NCBI RefSeq assembly: GCF_014489575.1
Contig: NZ_CP060789.1
Coordinates: forward strand, 1,984,001-2,048,000
Source of the DNA: Tessaracoccus defluvii
Lineage (GTDB): Bacteria; Actinomycetota; Actinomycetes; Propionibacteriales; Propionibacteriaceae
Direction: 5' to 3'
DNA length: 64,000 nucleotides
Shown: one piece after another, positions 17,155-26,604 of the stretch
How positions within the stretch are numbered: position 1 is the stretch's first letter
Layout of the letters: each line of letters begins with the position of its first letter
Position numbers and translations under genes: made by a program
Notes under the pieces: model-generated
Seen by the model: only the letters and a program-made list of their open reading frames with translations
The model's database searches: none
Told to the model about the DNA's origin: nothing

Positions 17155-18393
17155 TCAGCGTCGGCCCGTCGCGTCGACGGCCTCGAGCCGCGGACCGATC
17201 GACTCGGCCATCATGGTGATCTCCTGTTCACGGATCTGATTCCTGCGCGCAGCTTCCCGCCAGCCGGCGAAGGCGCTGGCAATGCGTCCAACCCTGCCGC
17301 GTGCCTCCTCGAGGCTGAGACTGCACTCGTCGGCCAGCGCAAGCAGGGCTTCTGCCTCGTCGGGCAGCGTCTCGGCTCCCATGATCGAGGTCGCGCGCGC
17401 ACGCCACAGATCGGGGTTCGGGTTTACGTCGAACGCTGGGCTGAGGGTCCAGGAGCCTCGGTCCGCGAGGAAGCCGTGGTTGCGCAGATGGTCATCCGTG
17501 TTGCCGATGGCGACACTGGCAACGACCCGGTCGAACAGCTCCCGATGGTCCGACCTGGGTGATCGCGAGAGGTCCCTGATGGCTGCTGCAATGTCGGCGT
17601 AGTCGCGGTCGTCTCCGTCATTGGCTCCCAGCGCCGTCATGGCACTGATGTAGCCGACGCGGTGCTCCCGGTCCGTGCGATCAAACCGGCGCAGGATGAG
17701 CACGCCGCGTTCCCCCACGCGCGTCAGCCGACGCTGCGGGACCCTGATGCCTGCCGCCTGCAGTAGGTCCAACGCCGTGGCTTCCCAGGCCATGACGTCC
17801 CACCGATCACTGGCGTGTGGGAACTTGGCGATTGCCAACGCACCGTCTTCGAGGCCCACGGAGGCCTTCGGCCGCGCACCACCGAGGCCTGTCGTGCCCG
17901 TGTCGAGGAGTTGCTTCACCGCCGCCGCGGGGTCGCCGTCCGAGGCAAGCTCGTCGGCGGCATGCAGGAGCTCGGGGAGCGAGATCAACTGGGGAACGTG
18001 GGCCGGCGGGCCGATGAAGGCATCTTGGCCGGCCAGCCGGTACCGCAGGGCACCCTGGCGGGTGTCGTCGCTGACACCGAGAAGGAAGTCCAGGTCGTCC
18101 AGCCTGCGCGGCGCCCGGTCCTCGCCGCGGGCACGCGAACGCTCCGCCTTCTCGATCAAGTTTCGGCCCCATCTGTCCGGCGCGCTGTCTGCGAAAGCTC
18201 GGACGAGACCCGCCTGGTGCTGCGTGCCAGTGACCAGCGGCAGCGCGGGGTCGATACTCGTGCCGTCTCCCGCCAGATAGCCCGCGTCATACAGGAACGT
18301 CGTTGAGAGCCGGCCGCGCTGGCGGGTGAAATGTGCCTTGCCGACCAGAAGCGGGGCGCCAGCCCTATCGACAAAGACCTCGACCGAAGTCAT
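17155..18393 (-). CDS. hipA: HipA-type serine/threonine kinase toxin
   Basis: A 412-residue HipA-like kinase, the toxin of a type II module; HipA family members stop growth by phosphorylating a translation target (glutamyl-tRNA synthetase in E. coli). Visible features: an N-terminal subdomain (TSVEVFVDRAG ... LLVGKAHF), the glycine-rich region TTGLGGARPKASV, the catalytic loop GNTDDHLRNHGF, and the metal-binding LSPAFDVNPN. Its ATG overlaps the hipB stop by four bases (18390-18393), so the genes are coupled. It reads in the same direction as the ychF-end repeat just upstream of hipB. Confidence 0.92.
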   Translation of the reverse strand: MTSVEVFVDRAGAPLLVGKAHFTRQRGRLSTTFLYDAGYLAGDGTSIDPALPLVTGTQHQAGLVRAFADSAPDRWGRNLIEKAERSRARGEDRAPRRLDDLDFLLGVSDDTRQGALRYRLAGQDAFIGPPAHVPQLISLPELLHAADELASDGDPAAAVKQLLDTGTTGLGGARPKASVGLEDGALAIAKFPHASDRWDVMAWEATALDLLQAAGIRVPQRRLTRVGERGVLILRRFDRTDREHRVGYISAMTALGANDGDDRDYADIAAAIRDLSRSPRSDHRELFDRVVASVAIGNTDDHLRNHGFLADRGSWTLSPAFDVNPNPDLWRARATSIMGAETLPDEAEALLALADECSLSLEEARGRVGRIASAFAGWREAARRNQIREQEITMMAESIGPRLEAVDATGRR

Positions 18394-18677
18394 CGAGCAC
18401 GCTTCTTTGCGAGGTTTGCCGCGCGCAGCCGCCCGATGTCGCTCTCGAGTGGATCGATGGCGTCGACGGCCTGGTCGAGCACACCCAGCGCTCGCAGCAC
18501 CTGGGCGACATTGCCGAAGCCCACGCCCGGATCTCCGGACTCGACCTTCCTCAGAGTGTCGCGGGTGATGCCCGCACGCTCGGAGACCTGCTGAGCGGTC
18601 AGCCCGAGCACCATGCGCCAGCCACGCACATGCTCGCCGAACTCACTCAGCTGCTCCTGGATCCGGTAGCCAGCCAT
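18390..18677 (-). CDS. hipB: HipB-type antitoxin, Xre-family regulator
   Basis: A 95-residue antitoxin and repressor that pairs with HipA. An Xre helix-turn-helix spans about residues 18-70 (RGWRMVLGLTAQQVSERAG, then ITRDTLRKVESGDPG). The C-terminal RLRAANLAKKRAR tail fits the family. Start ATG at 18677, with inverted repeats in the 80 bases upstream that should be its operator. First gene of the hipBA operon. Confidence 0.9.
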   Translation of the reverse strand: MAGYRIQEQLSEFGEHVRGWRMVLGLTAQQVSERAGITRDTLRKVESGDPGVGFGNVAQVLRALGVLDQAVDAIDPLESDIGRLRAANLAKKRAR

Positions 18678-18697
18678 GATGATGGTCCTCTCCTCTA

Positions 18698-18746
18698 TGA
18701 CGAGAGTAACATGCGGACCTTGCCGTTATGACGACGATTCTCGTCA
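18698..18746. promoter_or_regulatory. Probable HipB operator repeats
   Basis: TGACGAGA at 18698-18705 is the inverse of TCTCGTCA at 18739-18746. In addition TGACGA at 18729-18734 pairs with TCGTCA at 18741-18746 as a separate palindrome with a 6-base centre. The arms lie 21-70 bases upstream of the hipB start, where autoregulatory operators of hipBA operons are found. Confidence 0.5.
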
Positions 18747-18782
18747 GACTGAACTGCCAGCTGCACTTCGGAGGCCTACACG

Positions 18783-18812
18783 GAACTCCACGACGTCCGT
18801 CCTGCATCACGT
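18783..18812 (-). repeat. ychF 3'-end repeat, copy 6 (distal)
   Basis: Plus-strand GAACTCCACGACGT followed by CCGTCCTGCATCACGT matches the 3' end of ychF at 45128-45159 except for a 2-base gap. This is the longest ychF-like arm of all extra copies. It lies about 105 bases upstream of hipB in the same orientation as ychF. It is interpreted as an attachment-site scar or the ychF-homologous arm of an integrated element. Confidence 0.65.
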
Positions 18813-18915
18813 GGCCCGGTGTGGTCGAACACCAGCCCTCTCCATCGTTCCGGCTCACCGTTGACGTTGCCGGCGGCGAACCATTCAAGGTCCCCTGCCC
18901 CATCCCGACGACCCC

Positions 18916-19307
18916 CTAACCCAGCCATTCGACGAAATCGCCCGGCCGGGGCTGCAGCGTTGCCGGGTACCGGTAGCCCTCCTCCCGGGGGAACGCCCCA
19001 GCGACATCCCACGTGAGCTGGTACACGGGACCGATGACCGACGGGACCGCCCATGGAAGCGGTTGGCGGCGAAGACCACCGACCCGGGGTTCGGGAACCG
19101 CTCGACCAGGAAGCGGGTGTCACTGCCGGGCGGACTGACGATCTCGTCGGGCGCGAGCACCCTTCCCCGCTTGACCTCATCGAAGAACCAGTAGAGGGTG
19201 CCGTACGCGGACTCGGCGTCGAGCCCGAAGACGATGAGCTCCGGGTGCCCGATTCCGAACAGCCCGACTGTGTAGGCGAACGCGGTGACCGCACCGGACG
19301 ACGGCAT
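18916..19307 (-). pseudogene. DUF4262-domain protein, one frameshift
   Basis: The frame from about 19307 gives AFAYTVGLFGIGHPELIVFGLD, the DUF4262 signature, followed by TLYWFFDEVKRGRVL and SVVFAANRFHG. Near 19050 the reading must shift by one missing G, after which PVYQLTWDVAGAFPREEGY continues to a stop at 18916. About 130 residues joined, slightly short at the N-terminus for the family. DUF4262 is a small domain of unknown function common in actinomycetes. Its apparent start overlaps the start of an opposite-strand gene, so one of the two 5' ends is probably truncated. Confidence 0.6.
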
Positions 19308-19923
19308 CGACCTCAGGAATCTGCCCCGATTCCTGAAGCACCTGACGCACCCCGAGCGCGACCGGGTTGCCTCGCAGTTCGCGCAGCGCCTGCTGGACGA
19401 TGGTGGCGAGGTGGTCGAATTCTGGGGCCCGCAGCAGATGGACGTCTGGAGGCTCACGATCAGGCGGGGCGGACACCTCGTAGGGTTCGGCGTCGAACGG
19501 GGCTACCCGGACGGTGTCACCGTGCGGCCCGCCGCAGGGACCCAGTGGACGCAAGCCATCTCCCTCAAACTCGGGATCTTCGCGTGGGCACGAGCCAACG
19601 ACGTCGAACTGATACTTGACCACCCCTACGACTTCCGCGTGGACCTCCTCGCCGATGGCATCGCGACGCTGGACTGGCTCGACGCCGGCAACGACGAAGT
19701 CGTCCTCCGCGTCCATCAGGCGTTCCGGGACGGGTGCTTCAGCCGGAGGACGGCAGTCACGTGGCGGGTTCAAAAGGTCGACGACGCAGCAGCACTTAGC
19801 AGCCGCCCGCACGGGATGTGCGTGCTCTGGGCTGGATCAGGGCTCAGAGCACGTACTCGAACAGGTGGAACTGGCTCAGATCGGTGCCCTCGTAGACCAC
19901 CGTGTGGCAGCCCAGGTCGGTGA
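19285..19923 (+). CDS. Hypothetical protein, uncertain ends
   Basis: The frame from GTG at 19285 contains realistic protein sequence (RFLKHLTHPERDRVASQFAQ, VDVWRL-like strands, GTQWTQAISLKLGIFAWAR). No family is recognised. The frame continues to 19923, where it overlaps the end of the convergent acetyltransferase by 80 bases, so the true C-terminus may be nearer 19790 with a base error. The start overlaps that of the DUF4262 gene on the other strand. It could be a 5'-truncated gene. Confidence 0.42.
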   Translation: MTAPDDGIDLRNLPRFLKHLTHPERDRVASQFAQRLLDDGGEVVEFWGPQQMDVWRLTIRRGGHLVGFGVERGYPDGVTVRPAAGTQWTQAISLKLGIFAWARANDVELILDHPYDFRVDLLADGIATLDWLDAGNDEVVLRVHQAFRDGCFSRRTAVTWRVQKVDDAAALSSRPHGMCVLWAGSGLRARTRTGGTGSDRCPRRPPCGSPGR

Positions 19924-20374
19924 AGCCGTGGCGCTCATAGAGCTTTCGCGCGGGGATGTTCTCGACGTAGGTGTCCAGGCGGACGGCCTTGCAGCCCTGC
20001 TCGCGGGCGACCTGGAGCGTCGCATCCACGAGGAAGCGTGACACTCCCGTGCCCAGATAGTCGGGCACGACGCCCAGAGCGTGCACGACGAGGACCTCAT
20101 GCGGCTCCGCCTCGATGGTCCACGCGGCTTCTCGGTAGGCGTCCACGGCGTCGTGGTTGAGCACTGTGACCCCAGCGGTCTCGCCGCCCTCATCGAGCGC
20201 GAGATAGAGCTCGCCGGCCTCGACCCAGCCGACGACCTCCTCGGGGGTGGGGTGGTTCTCGGTATGCCAGTGCGGGAAGTCCACGGTCTCGGCCAGGTGA
20301 TCGATGATCAGCCGGTACGCCTGCTGCGCGACGGCGGTGTCAGTCGCCACTGCTCGTCGAAAGGTCAGCGCCAT
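19844..20374 (-). CDS. GNAT-family N-acetyltransferase
   Basis: A 176-residue acetyltransferase. The substrate side is N-terminal; the HALGVVPDYLGTGVSRFLVD block contains the beta4 strand and the acetyl-CoA pyrophosphate loop (YLGTGVSR). A KAVRLDTYVENIPARKLYERHGF segment gives the conserved C-terminal helix. ATG at 20374 is the natural start (MALTFRRAVATD). It is transcribed towards DUF4262 and is not clearly linked to the amino-acid cluster to its right. Confidence 0.88.
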   Translation of the reverse strand: MALTFRRAVATDTAVAQQAYRLIIDHLAETVDFPHWHTENHPTPEEVVGWVEAGELYLALDEGGETAGVTVLNHDAVDAYREAAWTIEAEPHEVLVVHALGVVPDYLGTGVSRFLVDATLQVAREQGCKAVRLDTYVENIPARKLYERHGFTDLGCHTVVYEGTDLSQFHLFEYVL

Positions 20375-20522
20375 GCTCAGTGTCCTTCAATCGTCTCTCC
20401 GACCATTGCCATGAGAGGAATCCATCGTGATGTCGGTCCGACCGTACCGCGCCGATCTGCACCCGAACGCGTTCCGCCGCATACCACTTCCTGGTGGTGA
20501 CGCAATGGCAGAGATGATGGTC

Positions 20523-21038
20523 TCAGCCGCGCGGCGCGCCGGCCGAGGGGCGGTGCCGCAGCGGGGCTACCAAGGGCTCGCCGAAGATCAGCTGCGTCCG
20601 ACAGTGCGCGACCTGCGGCAGCGCCAGCAGCTTGTCGATGATGAGGGTCTGCAACTCGGTGCTGTTGGCGACTGCGACGTGGACGAGGTAGTCATCGCTG
20701 CCGCTGACGTTGTAGAGCGCAAGCGTCTCCGGCAGTGCCAGCGCCTTCTGCACGAAGTCGTTGGCCGTGTCGCGGGCATGCGGGCGGATCTGAATGCCGA
20801 GGAACGCCTGCTCACCCTTGCCGAGCAGGCTCGGGGCCACATGCGCACGGGTAGCGACGATGGTGCCGTTGCGGCGCATCCGCCGGATGCGCTCCAGGCA
20901 GGTGCTCGGAGCCACGCCGACCTTGGCGGCGATGTCCTTGTTCGGCATCGTCGCATCCACCTGCAGTAGTTCGAGGATCGCCCAGTCCACCGAATCCAGT
21001 TCGGGCAGTCGATCTGATTTCATCTGAGGTTCACGCAT
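20523..21038 (-). CDS. Lrp/AsnC-family transcriptional regulator
   Basis: A 171-residue feast/famine regulator. The N-terminal winged helix-turn-helix includes DSVDWAILELLQVDATMPNKD and APSTCLERIRRMRRNG. A C-terminal RAM (ligand-binding) domain includes VSGSDDYLVHVAV. Start ATG at about 21038. It diverges from a LysE-type exporter gene, with about 66 bases between starts. In this common arrangement the regulator senses an amino acid and switches on its exporter. The neighbouring PanE-, CysK- and SerC-like genes are probable further targets. Confidence 0.92.
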   Translation of the reverse strand: MREPQMKSDRLPELDSVDWAILELLQVDATMPNKDIAAKVGVAPSTCLERIRRMRRNGTIVATRAHVAPSLLGKGEQAFLGIQIRPHARDTANDFVQKALALPETLALYNVSGSDDYLVHVAVANSTELQTLIIDKLLALPQVAHCRTQLIFGEPLVAPLRHRPSAGAPRG

Positions 21039-21104
21039 GTAGACATAGTAACGAATCCGGCCCATAACCTGGTGTCCGGAACAGCCTACAGATCGGAGGC
21101 ACAG

Positions 21105-21743
21105 GTGGGAGCAGAGTCCTGGGCGGCGTTCGCCCTCGCGCTGCTGGTAGCGCTGGCGGTCCCCGGCCCGGACCTCGTGCTCGTCGTGCACGCGGCGACC
21201 CGCGGCGTCCGAGAAGGCGCATCCACTGCAGTGGGGATCGTCGCCGGCCTGATGCTGCACGCGCTGCTCGCTGCCGCCGGTGCGACCGCCCTGCTGGTGT
21301 CCGCGCCAGGGGCGCTGACCATCGTGCAGCTGATCGGAGCAGGAGTGCTGCTGTGGATGGGCACGAGCATGCTTCGGGCCGCCCCCAGCGCCGAACCTGA
21401 CGCCACCGAGGACATCGGGCACCGGACACAGGGCGGTTACGCACGCGGATTCGTCACGAACGCGACCAACCCGAAGGCGCTGCTCTTCTTCGCGGCGATC
21501 CTGCCCCAGTTCATCGGACATGGCGACGGAGCGGAGATGCGGACCGTGGCACTGTGCGCCGCCGTCGTGCTCGGCGCAGGATTGTGGTGGACGGTGACGA
21601 TCGCGCTGATCCGGCTGTTCGGCTTCCACCGGTCCCCGGCCGCGGACCGGCTCATCACTCTCCTGGGCGGCATCACACTGCTGATCATCGGTGCTGGACT
21701 GCTTGCCAGCACCACCTACGGCCTCATCAGCCCCGGCACGTGA
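21105..21743 (+). CDS. LysE/RhtB-family amino-acid exporter
   Basis: A 212-residue inner-membrane exporter with about six hydrophobic segments and the family motif VPGPDLVLVVHAATRGVREG near the N-terminus, followed by NATNPKALLFFAAILPQF. GTG at 21105 was chosen because a CGGAGG site lies about 7 bases upstream; an earlier in-frame start at 21072 adds 11 unusual residues. It diverges from an Lrp regulator and is followed by a PanE-like gene 65 bases downstream. Confidence 0.9.
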   Translation: MGAESWAAFALALLVALAVPGPDLVLVVHAATRGVREGASTAVGIVAGLMLHALLAAAGATALLVSAPGALTIVQLIGAGVLLWMGTSMLRAAPSAEPDATEDIGHRTQGGYARGFVTNATNPKALLFFAAILPQFIGHGDGAEMRTVALCAAVVLGAGLWWTVTIALIRLFGFHRSPAADRLITLLGGITLLIIGAGLLASTTYGLISPGT

Positions 21744-21808
21744 ACGCGACGGGCAGCGGACTCATCGACTGGCTCCGGCCCGGCAACTCATTAAAGGAAC
21801 CTCGGCAT

Positions 21809-22738
21809 ATGACACGAACCCTCATCATCGGAGCAGGAGCCACCGGCGGAGCCCTCGGGGCGCGACTCATCTCCGCTGGACAGGACGTGACGTTCCTCGT
21901 CCGAGAACGCCGCGCAGCGCAACTCGCCGCCGACGGACTACGCTTCCGCGCACCTGACGTGGACGGCATGCACACGGTGCGCGCCGTCACCGCGCTGGAC
22001 CACGCAGATCCTCTCGACCTCGTGATCGTCGCAGTCAAGGCACCGGCGCTGGCAGCGATCATCCCGACGCTCGCTCCTGCGATCGGCCCACAGACCTGCG
22101 TCGTCCCGCTGCTCAACGGCATGGCCCACATCGACCTGCTGGAGCGTGCCTTCCCGGGACGAGTCCTCGGAGGCATCGTGAAGATCGTCGCGACATTGGA
22201 CGAAGACGCGACCGTCGTGCAGATGACCCCGCTGTGCAGCCTCACTATCGGCGGGCTGCTTGGTGATGCCGTGCCCGACAACATCAGCCGGACGCTCGAT
22301 GTCGACGGCATCGCACTGGAGGTCGTGGACGACATCGCCTCGCGGCTGTGGGAGAAGTGGGCCTTCATCGCCGCCGCCGGCGTCATCACCTGCCTGTTCC
22401 GCGGCACCATCGGCGACATTCTCGCCGCCGGAGGCGAAGCGCAGATCCTCCAGGCGATCGCCGAGTGCGAGCAGATCGCGGAAGCCGCCGGCCACCCAGT
22501 GAGCGCGGCAGGGCATGCACAGTCCCTCGGCCTGCTCACCGAATCGGGCTCAGCGTTCACCTCGTCGCTCTACCGCGACCTCCGGCACGGCGACCCCGTC
22601 GAGGCGGAGCACATCATCGGCGACCTCGCCATCCGTGCGGCAGCACTCCAAGTGTCCGCACCGCTCCTGAACGCAGCGCTGCTCCAACTGCGCACCCACC
22701 ACCAGGCTCTCATCGGTGCGATGGCAGCCGCGTCATGA
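21809..22738 (+). CDS. Ketopantoate reductase-like NAD(P)-dependent oxidoreductase (ApbA/PanE family)
   Basis: A 309-residue 2-dehydropantoate-reductase-family enzyme. The Rossmann dinucleotide loop IIGAGATGGALGARL is at the N-terminus. The VKAPAL turn and the PLLNGMAHIDLL helix, and the catalytic Lys region WEKWAFIAAAGVIT, are all in place. Pantothenate synthesis is one possible role. The genes around it (exporter, cysteine-synthase-like and phosphoserine-aminotransferase-like) suggest instead reduction of an amino-acid-derived keto acid. ATG at 21809 has AAAGGA upstream. Its stop overlaps the next start (ATGA). Confidence 0.85.
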   Translation: MTRTLIIGAGATGGALGARLISAGQDVTFLVRERRAAQLAADGLRFRAPDVDGMHTVRAVTALDHADPLDLVIVAVKAPALAAIIPTLAPAIGPQTCVVPLLNGMAHIDLLERAFPGRVLGGIVKIVATLDEDATVVQMTPLCSLTIGGLLGDAVPDNISRTLDVDGIALEVVDDIASRLWEKWAFIAAAGVITCLFRGTIGDILAAGGEAQILQAIAECEQIAEAAGHPVSAAGHAQSLGLLTESGSAFTSSLYRDLRHGDPVEAEHIIGDLAIRAAALQVSAPLLNAALLQLRTHHQALIGAMAAAS

Positions 22739-23684
22739 GCCGCGGAGTGATCGACTCCTCGCTGGCCACCATCGGCGACACTCCCGTGGTGCGGTTGCAT
22801 CGCATCGTCCCAGACGGTTCAGCGCAGGTCCTCGTGAAGATCGAGGCAGGCAATCCCACGGGAAGCTACAAGGACCGCATCGCGCTGGCGATCATCGAAG
22901 AAGCGGAGCGCAGCGACCGGGACAGCGCGTCGTGGAGTACTCCGGCGGAAGCACAGGCTCCTCTCTCGCCTACGTGTGCGCAGTCAAGGGATACCCGTGC
23001 ACCATCGTGAGCTCCGACACCTTCGCCCAGGAGAAGCTGCAGACCATGCGGGCCTTCGGTGCTGAGGTCGTGATCGTGCCGAGCGACCACGGGCTGATCA
23101 CCCCGGGGCTGTTCGAGCGGATGCGGCATGCCGTGGATCGCATCGTCGACGAGGAGAGTGCGTACTGGACAGACCAGTTCCACAACACCGACGCACTGAT
23201 CGGATACGACGTTCTCGGCCACGAACTGCTCCAGCAGACGGAGAGAAGCGGAATCGTCATCGACGCTTTCTGCGCGGCCGTCGGCACCGCAGGAATGCTC
23301 GCGGGAGTATCCCGAACCTTGAAAGCTGCGCTCCCCGAGGTCTCCGTCACGGCCCTCGAACCAACGACCTCCCCGATGGTCAGCGCGGGCCATGCGGGTC
23401 CGCACCACGTCGAGGGCATTGCGACCGGGATCGTCCCTCCGCTGCTGCCCTCCGACATGTACGACCGAGTGCTCACCGTCGATGAGCAGAGCGCCAGAGA
23501 GCTGGCAGTCCCGCTGGCGCGCGACGAGGGTGTCTTCACAGGGACATCCAGCGCTTTCAACATCGCGGGTGCACTCCACCTGGCGAAAGAGTTCGGGCCC
23601 GGGCGAACCGTGGCGACCGTCGCCTGCGACACCGGCCTCAAGTACTTGGCGGGCGACCTGTACCGAGCGGGCATCGACCAGTAA
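22735..23684 (+). pseudogene. Cysteine synthase-like PLP enzyme, one frameshift
   Basis: PLP-dependent beta-synthase of the cysteine synthase family, about 317 residues after joining. ATG at 22735 overlaps the preceding stop. The first frame carries the PLP lysine in NPTGSYKDRIALAII. Around 22920 the frame must shift by one base, and the second frame gives RVVEYSGGSTGSSLAYVCAV and the rest to 23684, including the phosphate-binding glycine loop (AAVGTAGML). Members use O-acetylserine or O-phosphoserine. With a SerC-like gene just downstream, O-phosphoserine is plausible (inference). The shift is of the type seen throughout the window. Confidence 0.75.
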
Positions 23685-24579
<895 letters not shown>

Positions 24580-25999
24580 GGCTCTTCACAATCGAGGGTG
24601 TAGACGGGGTTTGAATCCTCCGGTTTCGAGGAGACTTCTGGCTATGTAGTGGGTGAGGTTCCGGAAGCCGAGCGCGATCCCGCGGAGGTGTTCGAGGCGT
24701 CCGTTGATCGCTTCGGTAGGGCCGTTGCTGGTGCCGGGTCGGTCGAAGAACGCGAGTACGTCGGCCGCACGTCGGTGGAGGGTCCGGCCCAGGCTGATGA
24801 GCTCGACGAGTTCCTTCGGGACGCCGCTGCTGATCGCGTCGATCACACCGTCGAGCAGGAACCGTCCCAGCTTCTTGTCGGGTTGCCTGTACGCCACGAC
24901 GAGGCGCTGGTAGATGCTCCAGGTCGCGTGGACTTCGGCGTGCTGCTCGTCTGCGAACAGCCCCTCCAGACGGGCGACCTGCTTGTCGGTGAGGAGGTCG
25001 ACACCGGTGAGCAAGGTGCGGCGGGCGCGGTAGAGCGGATCCCCGGCGCGGCCCCGATGCCCGCAGGTGTCTTGCTGGACGCGCTGTCGGCAGCGCGTGA
25101 GCGCTTCGCCGGCAAGCCGGACGACGTGGAACGGGTCCATCACGGCGGTCGCGTGGTGGAGTTCCTCGACCGCCGCGGTCTTGTATCCGGTGAAGCCGTC
25201 CATCGCGACCACCTCGATCCCGTCGCGCCAACCGTGGGGGCGGGCGGCGAGCCAGCTCTTGAACACCTGTTTCGAGCGGCCCTCGAGCATGTCCAACAAA
25301 CGTGCCGAGCCGGTGCCGTCCCTGGTCGGGGTGAGGTCGATGATCACGGTCACGTACTTCTCACCATGGCGGGTATGGCGCCAGCAGTGCTCATCGACCC
25401 CGATCACCTTGACCCCGTCGAACCGGGCCGGGTCGCTGATGAGGACGCGCTGTCCTTCTGCCAGCACGGCGTCGTTGGCGGTGTTCCACGCGACGTCGAG
25501 ACCGGCCGCGATCCTGGACATGCTCAGGTGTTGGACCACAAGTCCTTCCAGTCCCCAACGCAGCGCCGCGCGCGACAGCTTCGAACGCGGCTCGGCTGCG
25601 GCGCTGGTGTCTTGGCGCCACACCCGCCCGCACTCGATGCACCGATAGCGCCGGAGCCGCACCTGCAGCACGGTAGGGCGCCACCCCAGCGGGACATGCG
25701 ACAAGCGTCGCACCACGGAGCCACGGATGAAGCCCTGGCCGCCACAGTCTCGGCACCAGTCATCGGCCTCGACCGGGCGGCAGCCCAGGATCGCACGATC
25801 GGGCTCGATGCGCTGCCCGGTGACCTCCAACCCAAGGCCGTCGAGCCGGCAGAAACTAGTCAGATCAGGGCACGTGAAGGTAGCGTCGGACACGTCGAGG
25901 TCTTCCAGATGGGGAGCGTGAGAACTTCCATCTTCGGAGGGCCTCGACCCCCTCAGCCAACCGCCACGCCGCAACCCCGAACCTCGATTGTGAAGAGCC
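24580..25999 (-). mobile_element. ISL3-family insertion sequence
   Basis: The ends are GGCTCTTCACAATCGAGG (24580 onwards) and its inverse ending at 25999. Flanking 8-mers (ACTGAATC left, ACTTATCG right) are not identical, consistent with a deletion beside the element after insertion into serC. One transposase gene on the minus strand fills it. Confidence 0.85.
24586..25893 (-). CDS. ISL3-family transposase
   Basis: A transposase of about 435 residues. The N-terminal zinc-finger region has the CRDCGG and CIECGRVW knuckles. The DDE domain carries GVDEHCWRHTRHGEKYVTV, AMDGFTGYK and MDPFHVVRLAGEAL. The C-terminal part has FFDRPGTSNGPTEAINGRLEHLRG, a hallmark of ISL3 transposases. GTG at 25893 is taken as start because the residues further upstream lie in the terminal repeat; an ATG at 26001 is outside the element. 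Intact and potentially active. Confidence 0.9.
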   Translation of the reverse strand: MSDATFTCPDLTSFCRLDGLGLEVTGQRIEPDRAILGCRPVEADDWCRDCGGQGFIRGSVVRRLSHVPLGWRPTVLQVRLRRYRCIECGRVWRQDTSAAAEPRSKLSRAALRWGLEGLVVQHLSMSRIAAGLDVAWNTANDAVLAEGQRVLISDPARFDGVKVIGVDEHCWRHTRHGEKYVTVIIDLTPTRDGTGSARLLDMLEGRSKQVFKSWLAARPHGWRDGIEVVAMDGFTGYKTAAVEELHHATAVMDPFHVVRLAGEALTRCRQRVQQDTCGHRGRAGDPLYRARRTLLTGVDLLTDKQVARLEGLFADEQHAEVHATWSIYQRLVVAYRQPDKKLGRFLLDGVIDAISSGVPKELVELISLGRTLHRRAADVLAFFDRPGTSNGPTEAINGRLEHLRGIALGFRNLTHYIARSLLETGGFKPRLHPRL

Positions 26000-26000
26000 A

Positions 26001-26069
26001 CTTATCGCTTCCGTCGACTACGTGATCGATACCCTCATCACCCAGGACACTGACGATATGCGTATCTGA
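26001..26069 (+). pseudogene. serC: C-terminal tail of the interrupted serC
   Basis: Directly after the ISL3 end, 22 codons (LIASVDYVIDTLITQ and a short tail) and a stop at 26067-26069 match the expected last helix of phosphoserine aminotransferase. It belongs to the gene that begins at 23754. The intervening region of about 70 codons is missing. Confidence 0.55.
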
Positions 26070-26422
26070 AACACATGCAGCACCGCCGGAACCACAGCCC
26101 GCGTCACGGGCGGCGGCAGCCCCGCGACCCAACTGGGCAGGCCCGAAGCATGGCCAGGCGGACGATCGCGCCGACTGCACCCTCAGCGGAGCGCACGAGC
26201 GTCGCGGCGACGACGTGCCGCGCCAAAGCCCAGCCGCGGCCCTTCTCACGAGGATCAGCGACTGCCTGGATGCTGTCAGTCGAGGCCGAGTTCATCGACC
26301 ACCACGACCACTCGCGCCCGCTGAGCGGCGGTGAGGCCTTGGATCGGCAGACTGGTGCTCTCCCTGGACACAAGAACTGGGGAGGCAACCGATGTGTGGT
26401 CACCTCCCCAGTAGGGTTCGGC
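26070..26422. other. 353-base stretch with no assignable gene
   Basis: A minus-strand open frame at 26104-26403 (99 codons) contains REKGRGWALARHVVAATLVRS, which is too weak to assign. The rest shows no ribosome site or motif. It lies between the serC tail and the terminator of a broken small gene, and is probably debris from repeated insertion and deletion. Confidence 0.4.
26376..26412. terminator. Hairpin terminator
   Basis: ACTGGGGAGG (26376-26385) pairs with CCTCCCCAGT (26403-26412), a 10-bp stem with a 17-base loop. It lies 11 bases beyond the stop of the minus-strand gene fragment ending at 26423. Confidence 0.55.
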
Positions 26423-26604
26423 TCAGTGGCTGTTCTTCAAAAGACTGACGATCTCTGACCAGGACTTGCCTCCGACGCGGGTCTGCTCGGTCTCGCCTGC
26501 CTTGTAGTGTCCGTTGGCTCTGACGACGATGTAGCCGCCGTAGTCGTCGGCTTTGACGCGGGCAAGCACATCGTTTCGACTGGCGTCTCTCAAGATGTGG
26601 AGCG
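26423..26604 (-). pseudogene. C-terminal half of a small gene split by IS30
   Basis: From the IS30 edge at 26604 leftwards, 59 codons and a stop read HILRDASRNDVLARVKADDY and end in WSEIVSLLKNSH. There is no start codon; the front is replaced by IS30. The matching front is probably the 45-codon fragment at 35414-35548, which ends at the other inverted IS30 copy: dropping two bases at the junction joins the two in frame into a protein of about 104 residues. Family not recognised. Confidence 0.6.
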
